A DNA stretch of 64,000 nucleotides from CAVZMI01 sp050011775 (GTDB lineage: Bacteria > Bacteroidota > Ignavibacteria > UBA10030 > CAVZMI01). The stretch covers positions 242,916 through 306,915 of the forward strand of contig JBEKIL010000002.1 of assembly GCA_050011775.1 (NCBI GenBank), written 5' to 3'. Below the pieces are notes generated by a model. That model ran no database searches, was not told the DNA's origin, and worked only from the letters and a program-made list of their open reading frames with translations. The translations under genes were made by a program, and so were the position numbers. Below, in pieces: positions 6,774 to 16,800 of this stretch (positions are counted from its first letter, which is position 1; the number at the start of each line of letters is the position of its first letter).

Positions 6774-8174
6774 ATGCCGGAAAAATATCATATAAAGACA
6801 AGCCATGTCCAACCGCGGCTCCCTCGAATTGGAAGATTGGGAGTTGTCGACTCGCGTGAAGATTGTGCCCGGTGCCATAACTGTGTGAAAAAAACCTGTG
6901 TCTATGACAAATACAGGGAAGAGAATATCTTCATCAGGGACCTGGATGAAGTACATACCCTGTTTTTTGAATGTATGGGATGCTTTTCTTGCATTCAGAA
7001 TTGTACGAAAAATATATTGATAATGTCTCTGAATTCGGAATACCAGAAGCTGGGTAATGAATATTGGACACCGCAGATTTTGAGTACGACCTGGTTGGAG
7101 GCAGAAACGGGAAAGGTACCGGTGTCCGGTGCGGGGTATAGGGGTAAATTTTCTGGGCCGGGTTTCGATTCTATGTGGACTGATATGTCGGAAATTGTCA
7201 GACCAACCCGTGATGGCATTCACGGTCGGGAGTATATCAGTACCTCCGTCGATATCGGTAGGAAACCGGCATACCTGAACTTTGAAGCGAACCATTTGCA
7301 GACGACGATTCCTCCTCTTATTTCTGTGCCGTTCCCAGTTCTTCTGGACATGCCTTCTGAAAAATATACCGTGCCTGTCCTGGAACCCTCTATCATCGAA
7401 ACTGCAAGACGAACCGGACTGATCGCGATTATCGATTCGCGAAAATGGACATCGATAGACCTGGCTGATGAAAAAGAATATCTCTCGAACATCGCATTCT
7501 TTCTTCATAAAGATGGTCCCCGTATCCCCGATGAAATCCTTGAGAAGACGCGACTCATTGAAATACCCGATGCTGCGGATGTAGAAGAGAGGATCCATTT
7601 TATTAAGAATTTATATCCTGGAATAATCGTCGCAGTACGTCTACCCATGGATCGACATGCGGTGAAACGAATAGAAGAACTTACGCACGGTGACATAGAA
7701 GCCCTTCATCTGATTGCCGGTCTCGATGGGAATGAAATCGGAAGAAAAAATCCACGGTTTATAAAAGATATCATCCGGGAAGTACATTCATTGCTTATAA
7801 CAAATGAAAAGAGAGATGAAATAACGCTTATTGCCGGGGGAGGAATCGGCTTATCGGAACACGTCGCCAAAGCAATAATATGCGGTGCCGATCTGGTATC
7901 GATCAATCTACCCCTTCTGATTGCAATTGAATGCCATTTGTGTGAAAGCTGTAAGCCGGGCGATTACTGTCCGGCCAAATTGGACAAAGAGATAGATGTA
8001 CAATATGGCTCAGGACGCATGACTAATCTTATCGCTGCCTGGCATTGGCAAATAGTCGAACTGATGGGTGCGATGGGTATGCGCGAAGTACGCAGGTTAC
8101 GTGGTGATGTAGGTCGTGCCATATTTAAAGATGAAATTGAAGAAGAAATATATGGGCCAATTTTTAGAAAATAA
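6774..8174 (+). CDS. Diverged glutamate synthase FMN-domain paralogue with N-terminal 2x[4Fe-4S] ferredoxin
   Basis: A 466-residue protein. Two ferredoxin cysteine sets lie at 31/34/37/42 and 67/70/73/77. They are followed by the linker of archaeal-type GltB proteins (SGPGFDSMW near 127), a TIM-barrel region, a flavin phosphate-binding loop LIAGGGIG near 352-359, and a C-terminal cysteine set at 387/390/393/399. The central substrate region is not recognisable: the GAGMSFGSIS and EGGYMER motifs of its neighbour are missing. It is probably not a second glutamate synthase and may be an electron-transfer or structural subunit. Its end overlaps the next gene by 23 bases, indicating coupled translation. 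Confidence 0.7.
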   Translation: MPEKYHIKTSHVQPRLPRIGRLGVVDSREDCARCHNCVKKTCVYDKYREENIFIRDLDEVHTLFFECMGCFSCIQNCTKNILIMSLNSEYQKLGNEYWTPQILSTTWLEAETGKVPVSGAGYRGKFSGPGFDSMWTDMSEIVRPTRDGIHGREYISTSVDIGRKPAYLNFEANHLQTTIPPLISVPFPVLLDMPSEKYTVPVLEPSIIETARRTGLIAIIDSRKWTSIDLADEKEYLSNIAFFLHKDGPRIPDEILEKTRLIEIPDAADVEERIHFIKNLYPGIIVAVRLPMDRHAVKRIEELTHGDIEALHLIAGLDGNEIGRKNPRFIKDIIREVHSLLITNEKRDEITLIAGGGIGLSEHVAKAIICGADLVSINLPLLIAIECHLCESCKPGDYCPAKLDKEIDVQYGSGRMTNLIAAWHWQIVELMGAMGMREVRRLRGDVGRAIFKDEIEEEIYGPIFRK

Positions 8175-9714
8175 AATTACCCCGGAAGAAATCCTGCCCG
8201 AGAACACCTTAAAAACACGTGTTCCGCAGGTTGAGGTGGAGAGGACCATTAAACCGGCTCCTTCGCGATACCGAAACGAGATTGCGAAGTACCTCATTTA
8301 TCGTGATGAGGAAAATTGCAGAATGTGCGGTACGTGTGTACAAACATGTACAAAAGGTGTTCACGTTTTGAAAAAAGGGTATAAACTTTTTGCAACTCCT
8401 CAAAACCATAAATGTAATGGGTTCGTATGCGAAAAAACTGATAATTTCTGTGTTGCAAAATGCCCCCAGGATGCATTGCGATTGGTGAAAAATCCTATGA
8501 TGGATGTTTTAGGAGATTACAGGTGGTCTTCCGATATGATTCTTGCAACCTGGAAAATGGCCGAGACGGGTGATATACTTTCAGAGGATTGTGATTTTGA
8601 ATATGAAACAGGAAATTCTGGCGGAGGCTTCGATCGTATTCGCCTCGTATTTCCCGAAAATACCGCAAAAGTCGATGTCGATGAGATAGACATCAGCCTC
8701 GATCTGAATAAAAGAAACGATGGCAGGCCAAAGATTAAAATTGATGTACCCTGGTATGGCGCAGGAATGTCATTTGGCTCCATAAGCAATGTAGTTCAAT
8801 TATCTAAAGTAAGGGCAGCTGTAGCCTGGAATACTTTTTCCTGTTCAGGTGAAGGTGGATACATGGAGCGTCTTAGGCCGTATGACGATCACATGATTAC
8901 CCAGGTTGCCACAGGACTCTTCGGTGTAAGAGAAGAGACAATTCAAAGAGTTCCCATCGTTGAATTTAAATATGCCCAGGGAGCTAAACCCGGTCTGGGA
9001 GGCCACTTATTGGGAACAAAGAACACACCTGCAGTCGCAAAGATGCGTGAAGCTGTTCAGGGAATTCCATTGTTTTCACCATTTCCTTTTCATAGTGTTT
9101 ATTCCATCGAAGATCACAAAAAACACATCGATTGGATAAAACATGTAAATCCCCGAACACTAATTTCGACGAAAGTATCAACTCCTACCGATGTCGATAT
9201 GGTTGCAGTAGGGAGTTATTATGCAGGTACACATATCATCCAGATCGATGGTGGTTATGGGGGGACCGGCGCTGCTCCCGATATAGCTAAAAAGAACATC
9301 GCAATGCCTGTCGATTATGCAATTCCGAAAGTCCATAATTTTCTGGTAGCCGAGGGTGCACGTGATGTTGTAGTTCTGATGGCAAGCGGAGGTATCCGTA
9401 ATTATTATGATGCAGCTAAAGCAATAGCTCTGGGCGCCGACGGTGTCATTATTGGAACCGCAGAATTGGTGGCGCTGTGCTGCGTACGATGCAGCAGATG
9501 TGAAAGTGGACGAGGTTGTCCAAGGGGCATTGCTACAACTGACCCCGAACTTTCTGCTCAAATATCCCTTGAATGGGGAACGCAAAGACTGGTTAATCTT
9601 TACAATGCATGGGCAATCGGATTAAAAGATATTTTAAGGCGTCTCGGCTTAAAAAGTATTAAGGAATTGCGTGGACGAACGGATGTATTAAAGCATCTGG
9701 ATATATCTAAATAG
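8152..9714 (+). CDS. Glutamate synthase FMN/iron-sulfur subunit (archaeal-type GltB domain 2)
   Basis: This is the synthase half of glutamate synthase: it takes ammonia and 2-oxoglutarate to glutamate using reduced FMN. From the ATG at 8152 it has 520 residues. An N-terminal ferredoxin module has cysteines at 56/59/63 and near 88-104. The barrel carries PWYGAGMSFGSISN near 200-213, EGGYMERLRP near 234, GAKPGLGGHL and DGGYGGTGAAP. The cluster-binding pattern CVRCSRCESGRGC lies near 444-456. I preferred this start over 8116 because similarity begins here. The glutaminase part is the next gene, so the synthase is split. No separate GltD gene is present; the only GltD module is within HdrA. Confidence 0.88.
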   Translation: MGQFLENKITPEEILPENTLKTRVPQVEVERTIKPAPSRYRNEIAKYLIYRDEENCRMCGTCVQTCTKGVHVLKKGYKLFATPQNHKCNGFVCEKTDNFCVAKCPQDALRLVKNPMMDVLGDYRWSSDMILATWKMAETGDILSEDCDFEYETGNSGGGFDRIRLVFPENTAKVDVDEIDISLDLNKRNDGRPKIKIDVPWYGAGMSFGSISNVVQLSKVRAAVAWNTFSCSGEGGYMERLRPYDDHMITQVATGLFGVREETIQRVPIVEFKYAQGAKPGLGGHLLGTKNTPAVAKMREAVQGIPLFSPFPFHSVYSIEDHKKHIDWIKHVNPRTLISTKVSTPTDVDMVAVGSYYAGTHIIQIDGGYGGTGAAPDIAKKNIAMPVDYAIPKVHNFLVAEGARDVVVLMASGGIRNYYDAAKAIALGADGVIIGTAELVALCCVRCSRCESGRGCPRGIATTDPELSAQISLEWGTQRLVNLYNAWAIGLKDILRRLGLKSIKELRGRTDVLKHLDISK

Positions 9715-9716
9715 AT

Positions 9717-12389
9717 ATGAATAATAAAAATATTGAAAATATTCTGAGATCGAGGAAAAAACTGGTTGAGAATTTCGAAATTCCAAGCAGATCAAGTGCA
9801 ATGGAAGCCGAAGGGGGCTGCGGTGTCATCGGGTTTTGTTGTACTGAACCTGTACCTGGCAAGCATATTCATGAGCCATCAAGATTGATGCACAATCGCG
9901 GGAACGGCAAGGGCGGAGGCATTGCTGCAGTGGGTCTTATTCCGGAACAACTAGGTGTTACAAGAGAAGTACTTGACGAATGTTACATGCTGCACATAGC
10001 TTATCTTGAACCTTCTTCACGTTCCGCTGTCGAGAAAAAATATGTCGACCAGGCGTTTAATATTACAAAATCGGAAAGGCTTGACACGGTTGATGATTGG
10101 AAAAGCGTCCCCGGGCTTGAAGTTAAGCCGCCGGATGTATATCGATACTTCGTCAGGGTTAAAGAGGGTGTCCTGGATAAATATATTTCTGAAAATAATT
10201 TTGAGAAGCTTGATCGAAGAGATGCCGAGGATGAATTTGTAAACCAGAACAGCTTTCGGTTAAACCAGGAATTTTACACCGCGACGAAAAAGCAGGTGGC
10301 TTTTGTAATGTCACAAGGCCGAAATATAATGATCCTGAAAGTTGTCGGTTATGCTGAGGCTGTAACTCAATATTACAAGATAGACAATCTATGTGCATAC
10401 GTTTGGATTGCGCATCAAAGATATCCGACCAGAGGTCGCGTATGGCATCCAGGCGGTGCCCACCCCTTTACTGCGATGAACATGGCGTTGGTGCATAACG
10501 GAGACTTTGCCAATTATCACTCGGTGGTAGAATATCTCAAGCAACGAAATATTTATCCACAGTTTATCACTGATACCGAGGTATCGGCGCTTATGTTCGA
10601 TTTATTGTCAAGGATATTTAAATACCCCATAGAATATATTATTGAAGCATTAGCTCCTACGACAGAATTAGACTTTGACCGTTTGCCTCAGGAAAAACAA
10701 AATATTTACAGGGCAATTCAATCTACTCACATCCATGGCTCTCCAGATGGTCCCTGGTTCTTTATTATTGCCCGGAATCTCGTGGATAATCATAAATTTC
10801 AATTACTTGGCATCACGGACACCGCGATGCTGAGACCTCAGGTTTTTGCTTTCGTCGACGGCAAGGTACAGGTTGGCATTATCGGTTCGGAGAAGCAAGC
10901 CATTGATGCGACACTCGCAAGCCTTGCTAAAGGAGACAAGCGAATTTGCCCAATTGCAGATAAATACTGGAATGCCCGCGGCGGCAGTCATTCAGACGGC
11001 GGAGCATTTATGTTCGATATCATCCCCGACGAAAGAGGTAAATACAGGTTGGAATGCAAAGATAAATTCGGTGTTCCGGTTCAAATAACTGAAAAAACTG
11101 AAAGCTGCGATTTCACGATCGAAAATCCTTATTCGAAAATTAAAGATATAATTGAAACAACTATAACTGAATATGTTTTTGAGGAGAAGGATCTTTTTGA
11201 ATTTGTACGGAACAATATCGCGCAATGGTCTTTTGATGATATATGGGCGGCTTGTAAAGCAATCAGAGAGCTTGCCGGAAATAATGAATACGCCCCGTTT
11301 GCAATCAATACATTGACGCTGTTAAATGATCGGCATTATCAAACGGGGGCCAAGAGGCGTTCGCATATACTTCATATAGTGCGGACCGAATTAAATTCCC
11401 TGTTTAAAAACATTCCAAAGCTTCGTGCTGATAAGGAAGAAGGGGCTGTATATCGTCTTCTGGATTTTGAGACAAGAAACGACTTGCGCAAACCAAAAAA
11501 TAATGAAAATACACTCGTTATTGATTCGAAGGGATTCCCGCCCGAAGGAAATGAGTGCGATGCAATGTATCTTGTCAAGGCATTCAAAATAGGATGGAAA
11601 AAATTCATATTATATAATTGTGCAGGCCAGCGTTTTGTTGGATGCGGTTTAGGACCTGAAACACACGACGTAACTATAGACGTTTACGGGAGCTCTGGCG
11701 ACTACCTTGGCTCGGGCCTTGACGGATTAACAATCACTGTTCATGGTAATGCCCAAGATCAGTTAGGCCAGATAATTAAAAGCGGCAAATTAGTTATTCA
11801 TGGTGATGTCGGTCAGACATTCTTATATGGTGCCAAGGGAGGTTCAATTTTCGTCAAAGGAAACGCTGCCGGTCGCCCGATGATCAATTCCGTCGGCAGG
11901 CCAAGGGTTGTCATCAACGGAACAAGTCTTGACTTCCTAGGTGAATCGTTCATGGCCGGCGATATTTATAATAGAGGTGGTTTTGTGATAGTCAATGGGG
12001 TAAAATTCAACGAGGAAGGAGTTATTGTACCGCTCCCCGAACCTTATCCAGGCAGCAACCTGTTTTCCCTGGCTTCAGGAGGAGCCGCTTTCATAAGAGA
12101 TCCACACAGGCAGTTGGTCACCCAGCAATTAAACGGCTGCATCTTTTCTCCATTCACTGAAAAAGACTGGGAGTTGATATTGCCGTATCTACAAGAAAAC
12201 GAAAAACTCTTTGATATTAAAATAGATGATTTACTTACCGTGAACGGTAGAAAACTTAAACCGACAAAGGTTTACAGGAAAGTAGCCCCGAGCATCGAAG
12301 GTACTCCATCGACACCCGAAAAAGATGTTTATGGTGAAGAGGAACAAGTTGACGAGCTTGTTGAAGAAAAAATAGAAATGTTAAAATAA
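9717..12389 (+). CDS. Glutamate synthase glutaminase (class II amidotransferase) fused to GXGXG domain
   Basis: An 890-residue protein. The class II glutamine amidotransferase domain (roughly 35-430) would release ammonia from glutamine. Its nucleophile is Cys35 in GGCGVIGF, so about 34 N-terminal residues must be removed to expose it, as known for other GltB propeptides. HQRYPTRG and ALVHNGDFANY are amidotransferase motifs. A linker of about 150 residues leads to a GXGXG beta-helix domain near 610-800, normally the C-terminal part of GltB. The C-terminal tail is acidic. It lies two bases after the FMN subunit gene. In ordinary bacterial GltB all these domains form one chain; here they are redistributed. 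Confidence 0.87.
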   Translation: MNNKNIENILRSRKKLVENFEIPSRSSAMEAEGGCGVIGFCCTEPVPGKHIHEPSRLMHNRGNGKGGGIAAVGLIPEQLGVTREVLDECYMLHIAYLEPSSRSAVEKKYVDQAFNITKSERLDTVDDWKSVPGLEVKPPDVYRYFVRVKEGVLDKYISENNFEKLDRRDAEDEFVNQNSFRLNQEFYTATKKQVAFVMSQGRNIMILKVVGYAEAVTQYYKIDNLCAYVWIAHQRYPTRGRVWHPGGAHPFTAMNMALVHNGDFANYHSVVEYLKQRNIYPQFITDTEVSALMFDLLSRIFKYPIEYIIEALAPTTELDFDRLPQEKQNIYRAIQSTHIHGSPDGPWFFIIARNLVDNHKFQLLGITDTAMLRPQVFAFVDGKVQVGIIGSEKQAIDATLASLAKGDKRICPIADKYWNARGGSHSDGGAFMFDIIPDERGKYRLECKDKFGVPVQITEKTESCDFTIENPYSKIKDIIETTITEYVFEEKDLFEFVRNNIAQWSFDDIWAACKAIRELAGNNEYAPFAINTLTLLNDRHYQTGAKRRSHILHIVRTELNSLFKNIPKLRADKEEGAVYRLLDFETRNDLRKPKNNENTLVIDSKGFPPEGNECDAMYLVKAFKIGWKKFILYNCAGQRFVGCGLGPETHDVTIDVYGSSGDYLGSGLDGLTITVHGNAQDQLGQIIKSGKLVIHGDVGQTFLYGAKGGSIFVKGNAAGRPMINSVGRPRVVINGTSLDFLGESFMAGDIYNRGGFVIVNGVKFNEEGVIVPLPEPYPGSNLFSLASGGAAFIRDPHRQLVTQQLNGCIFSPFTEKDWELILPYLQENEKLFDIKIDDLLTVNGRKLKPTKVYRKVAPSIEGTPSTPEKDVYGEEEQVDELVEEKIEMLK

Positions 12390-12407
12390 ATACAGCTGAT
12401 AAATAAT

Positions 12408-12956
12408 ATGGCTATTGTCATAAGTAAAGATAAAAAGGAAGCCGGATTATTAAATACCGTGAAGGAGATTTCGGGTATTGATATCAGCAGCTGCCTGCAA
12501 TGTAAAAAATGCACCAATGGCTGCCCGATGATCAGCCTGGCTAAAGTTACTCCATCCGAGATTATAAGAAGGTTACAGCTGAGTATCGGTGATTCAATTC
12601 TGAACAGCGATCTTATATGGATGTGTGCTTCATGCGAAATATGTTTTTCACGTTGCCCGATGCATATAGACATGTCGGCAGTCATGGATGCTCTGCGAAT
12701 GATTTCTGTCAAAAAGAATGCAGCCAAACAGAAGGGTAATATCCCCTTGTTTAATAAATGGTTTTTGAAGACCGTACGTGCGTTTGGGCGGACGTACGAT
12801 TTGGGTATGATTGCAGCTTACAAGGCAGGAACTTCAAGTTATTTCCAGGATGCAGAGAAGGTTCCCGTGATGCTTAAAAAAGGGAAAATTGCTTTACTCC
12901 CTTCCTTAAAAGCAGATAAAAAATATATTAAAAGAATATTTAAAATCAGAAAATGA
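12408..12956 (+). CDS. hdrC: Heterodisulfide reductase subunit C (HdrC)
   Basis: A 182-residue soluble Fe-S relay protein with two [4Fe-4S] motifs, CLQCKKCTNGC (Cys29/32/35/39) and CASCEICFSRC (Cys73/76/79/83). HdrC carries electrons between HdrA and HdrB. The C-terminal half is basic and lacks extra domains. Its stop overlaps the HdrB start by 4 bases (ATGA), so the two subunits are made together. Confidence 0.9.
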   Translation: MAIVISKDKKEAGLLNTVKEISGIDISSCLQCKKCTNGCPMISLAKVTPSEIIRRLQLSIGDSILNSDLIWMCASCEICFSRCPMHIDMSAVMDALRMISVKKNAAKQKGNIPLFNKWFLKTVRAFGRTYDLGMIAAYKAGTSSYFQDAEKVPVMLKKGKIALLPSLKADKKYIKRIFKIRK

Positions 12957-13822
12957 AATACGCATATTATCCGGGATGTTCGGCAGAGTCTACGGCGCGC
13001 GATCAATACATGTCGGTGCAGGAAGTTTCGAAAGCTTTAAATATCGAACTGGTTGAACCGAATGGATGGACGTGCTGCGGATCGACACCGGCACACCATA
13101 CCGACAAATTGCTGTCCATTGCACTTCCTGCTGCCAACCTTCTTATGGCAAAAAAGATGGGCCTTGATATGGTCGTGTTCTGTGCCGCATGCTACAATAG
13201 AATGAAAGTTGCTAACCATGAAATCCGGATAAACCCCAAAATGAGAAAAGAAATAGCAGCAATTTTAAGAGAGGATTATGACGGGAGTGTGAAAGTCCAT
13301 CATTTTGTGGAATTACTCATCAAAGATGTTGGAGTTAAGAAATTGCAGGAAGCGTTTTCCCATTCACTGGATGGGCTAAAGGTAGCCAGTTATTACGGAT
13401 GTCTTTTAGTACGACCTCATGAAGTAACCGATTTCGATGATCCTGAAAATCCCACAATTATGGATAGCTTAATAACAATAATGGGTGGCGAAAGTATTGA
13501 CTGGCCTTCTAAGGTTGAATGTTGTGGAGGCGGTTTCGCTCTTACAAGAACCGATATTGTGATTGAACTCTCGAACTCGATATTAGGAATGGCAAAAGCG
13601 GCCGGTGCTCAATGTATAGCGGTTGCATGCCCGATGTGCCAGGTAAATCTTGACCTGAGACAAATCGATATTAACAGGACTATAAGCAAGGTTTATAATA
13701 TACCAATTGTTTACATAACGCAGCTTATAGGTCTGTGTTTAGGTATTTCTCCCGAAAAACTTGGCATGGATAAAAGCGTTGTTTCTCCAAAACAAATAAT
13801 TGAAGCGGTCAAAAGTAATTAA
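12953..13822 (+). CDS. hdrB: Heterodisulfide reductase subunit B (HdrB)
   Basis: A 289-residue protein with two CCG domains, the cysteine-rich folds that hold the noncubane clusters of HdrB. The first half has YYPGCS, WTCCGS and FCAACYNR. The second has YYGCLLV, VECCGGGF and ACPMCQVN. In methanogens HdrB reduces CoM-S-S-CoB. In bacteria without that disulfide, HdrB-like proteins act on other thiol or protein partners. Here the partner could be the MetFV module or an unknown acceptor. It forms a coupled pair with hdrC. Confidence 0.9.
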   Translation: MKYAYYPGCSAESTARDQYMSVQEVSKALNIELVEPNGWTCCGSTPAHHTDKLLSIALPAANLLMAKKMGLDMVVFCAACYNRMKVANHEIRINPKMRKEIAAILREDYDGSVKVHHFVELLIKDVGVKKLQEAFSHSLDGLKVASYYGCLLVRPHEVTDFDDPENPTIMDSLITIMGGESIDWPSKVECCGGGFALTRTDIVIELSNSILGMAKAAGAQCIAVACPMCQVNLDLRQIDINRTISKVYNIPIVYITQLIGLCLGISPEKLGMDKSVVSPKQIIEAVKSN

Positions 13823-13831
13823 GGATGAAAA

Positions 13832-13885
13832 ATGAATAACTTTACCCTTGGGATGAAAGTAATTATAAAAGGAAGAATTTCTTAG
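13832..13885 (+). CDS. Possible 17-residue leader peptide before the HdrA fusion
   Basis: A short ORF (MNNFTLGMKVIIKGRIS) begins with ATG at 13832 after a weak AAGGA. Its TAG shares its last base with the GTG start of the next gene. This could allow stop-and-restart translation of the giant subunit. It may also be chance. There is no independent support. Confidence 0.25.
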   Translation: MNNFTLGMKVIIKGRIS

Positions 13886-16800
13886 TGAACACCGATAAGA
13901 AAAAAATGGTAGGTGCCGTGTTGGTCGAAGGTGGAGGTATTGGAGGGGTTCAGGCATCTCTCGATCTTGCTAACTCCGGATATAAAGTATACCTCGTGAA
14001 CCGCTCGGCGACTATCGGTGGTATGATGTCTCATCTCGATAAAACCTTTCCCACGGGCGATTGCGCTATTTGTGTTATTTCACCCAAGCTGGTTGAATGT
14101 GCAAGGAATCTGAATATTGAAATACTTACCCTTTCAGAACTGGAAAAAATTGAAGGAAAACCCGGAAACTTCAAAGTATCCGTAAAAAAATCTCCCCGTT
14201 TTATCAATGAAAAAATATGTAACGATTGTGGAGATTGTACAAAAGCATGTCCTGTGGAAGTAAGCGACAAATTCAACCGAGATCTCGGCGTAAGGAAGGC
14301 TGTCCAAAAATATTATGCACAGGCAATTCCCAATATGCCCAACATACTGAAGTTGGGACACGCGCCTTGCAAAATGAAATGCCCCGCTAATGTCAATGTA
14401 CAGGGATATATTCAGTTAATAAAAAAACAAGAATATATTAAAGCGGTGAGTCTCATCCGCGAAAGAAATCCTTTTGCAGCAATATGTGGTCGCGTCTGCC
14501 CGGCTCCCTGCGAAACCGCTTGCACTCGCTTAAAATTAGATAGTCCGTTGGCAATAAGGCAATTAAAAAGATTTGCTGCCGACCAGGAAATAAAAAGATA
14601 CAAGTCCGGTGAATTATCCTTACCTGAACAAAAAATACCGTCATTAAATGCCAAAAAGGTTGCGATAATTGGTGCCGGCCCGTCCGGGTTGACTGCAGCC
14701 GGTGATTTGGCGGATAAAGGTTTTGCCGTTACCATCTACGAAGCTAAAGAGACTGCCGGTGGAATGTTGTACTGGGGGATCCCCGGATACAGGCTTCCAA
14801 AAGATATCCTCGATTATGAAATAGAGCTGATAAAACGGAAGGGCGTGAAAATTGTCCTGAACTGTACTATTGGAAAGGACAAAACACTTTCAGAACTACA
14901 AAAGGAAAACGCCGCAATTTTTCTCAGTGCCGGTATTCATATCAGTAAAAAGGTTGGTATTGAAGGTGAAGACAAAGAAGGCGTAAATTATGGAATAGAA
15001 TTCCTTCGACAAGCCGCAAACGCCGATAACAAACCGACGGTAAAGGATAAAGTCTTGGTAATCGGAGGTGGAAATGTTGCCGTTGACGTTGCAAGAACCG
15101 CTCTCAGGCTTGGCGCAAAAAAGGTTGAACTGTTCTCACTCGAACGACGCAATGAAATGCCTGCTTATAAAGAAGAAATCGAAGCGACTCTGGCTGAAGG
15201 AATTATTTTATGGAACGGATGGGGACCCAAACAAATACTTGGCAATGGTTCTGTCACAGGGATAGAATTAAAACTCTGTGTCAGTGTATTTGACGATAAT
15301 GGCAAATTCAATCCTTCGTACGATGAAAATAATACGATTACTATGAATGCCGATCAGGTGATCGTAGCCATAGGCCAGATGGTCGACATCGGGCTCGCCA
15401 GACATATCGGTGTTGATATTGAACATGGATGTATTAAAATAAATTCTGTCACACTTGAAACATCCGTGAAAGGTATTTTTGCAGGCGGCGATATTGCTTC
15501 AGGACTTGGCAGTGTGATCGGGGCCGTCGCTGCCGGGAAACGTGCTGCTGAATCTATAAGCAGGTACCTGAACGGTGAAGACTTGCTTTCAGATCGCTTT
15601 GAACATTCATTAAAGCCTGTCTCTGAAGAATTATTTCCTTCAACTAAAAAAGTAGTCAAGAAAAAACGTGCAGTTGCCGCTGAACTTCCTGTTAATAGCC
15701 GAATTGATAATTTTAATGAAATTGAGAAATCGTTTTCTGAAAAAGAAGCGATAGCTGAAGCCGAACGATGCTTAAATTGTGCTCAATGTTCCGAGTGTAT
15801 GGAATGCGTTTCGGCATGTGAAAAGAAAGCCGTCGATCACAGTATGAAAGAACAGAATGTGGAGCTGGAAGTAGGCTCGGTTATTCTAACGACAGGTTTT
15901 GATGAATTTGATGCAGAGCGTATCGGAGAATATGGTTTTAACCGATACCCAAACGTTCTCACAAGTGTTCAATTCGAGCGTATGCTTTCTGCGGCAGGCC
16001 CTTATAGTGGACATCTGGTACGCAAGGACAACAGCAAAGATGCCAAACGAATTGCCTGGATTCAATGTGTAGGTTCCCGTGAAACAAAATGTGGAAATGA
16101 ATATTGCTCATCTGTTTGTTGTATGGCCACAACAAAACAAGTTATGATTGCGTCCGAACACCTTGAGGGATTACAGGGAACAATATTCAATATAGATATC
16201 AGGGCGTTCGGAAAGGATTTTGATCAGTATTATGAACGCGCCCGGGCGATGAAAAACATCAGGTTTATTAAAAGTATCCCTTCGAGGATAATCCAGATGC
16301 CTGAATCAAATGATCTGCGATTAATTTATATCGATCCCGTAACAGGCTATTCCGAACAAGATTTCGATCTCGTTGTACTGGCTGTCGGTTTGGATCCAAA
16401 AATATCGGTCACTGAAAGCGTCCGTAAACTCGGAATTGATGTCAACGAATACGGTTTTTGCAAAACAGACAGGTTAGCACCGCTGATCACATCCAAGCCG
16501 GGAGTATTCGTAGGTGGAGCATTTCAGGAACCAAAAGATATTTCCGAAACAGTCATGCAAGCCAGTGCTGCAGCTGCTATGGCAATGGAACTGCTGTCGC
16601 CGGCAAAAAATACATTAATTACATTAAAAGAGTATCCTTCAGAGCATGATGTCACGGACGAAAAACCACGAATCGGTGTGTTCATCTGTCACTGCGGTAT
16701 CAATATAGCCGGAACTGTTGATGTGGAGAAGGTGACGGAATCAATAAAGAATCGGCCGGGTGTTGTGTTTGCCTCGCATACCATGTACACATGTTCCGAT

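Noticed and set aside
6696..7598. A 300-codon leftward open frame
   Set aside because: It is antisense to metF and the GltB-like gene, which have clear motifs. Its composition (Phe, Ile, Arg rich) is that of a shadow frame.
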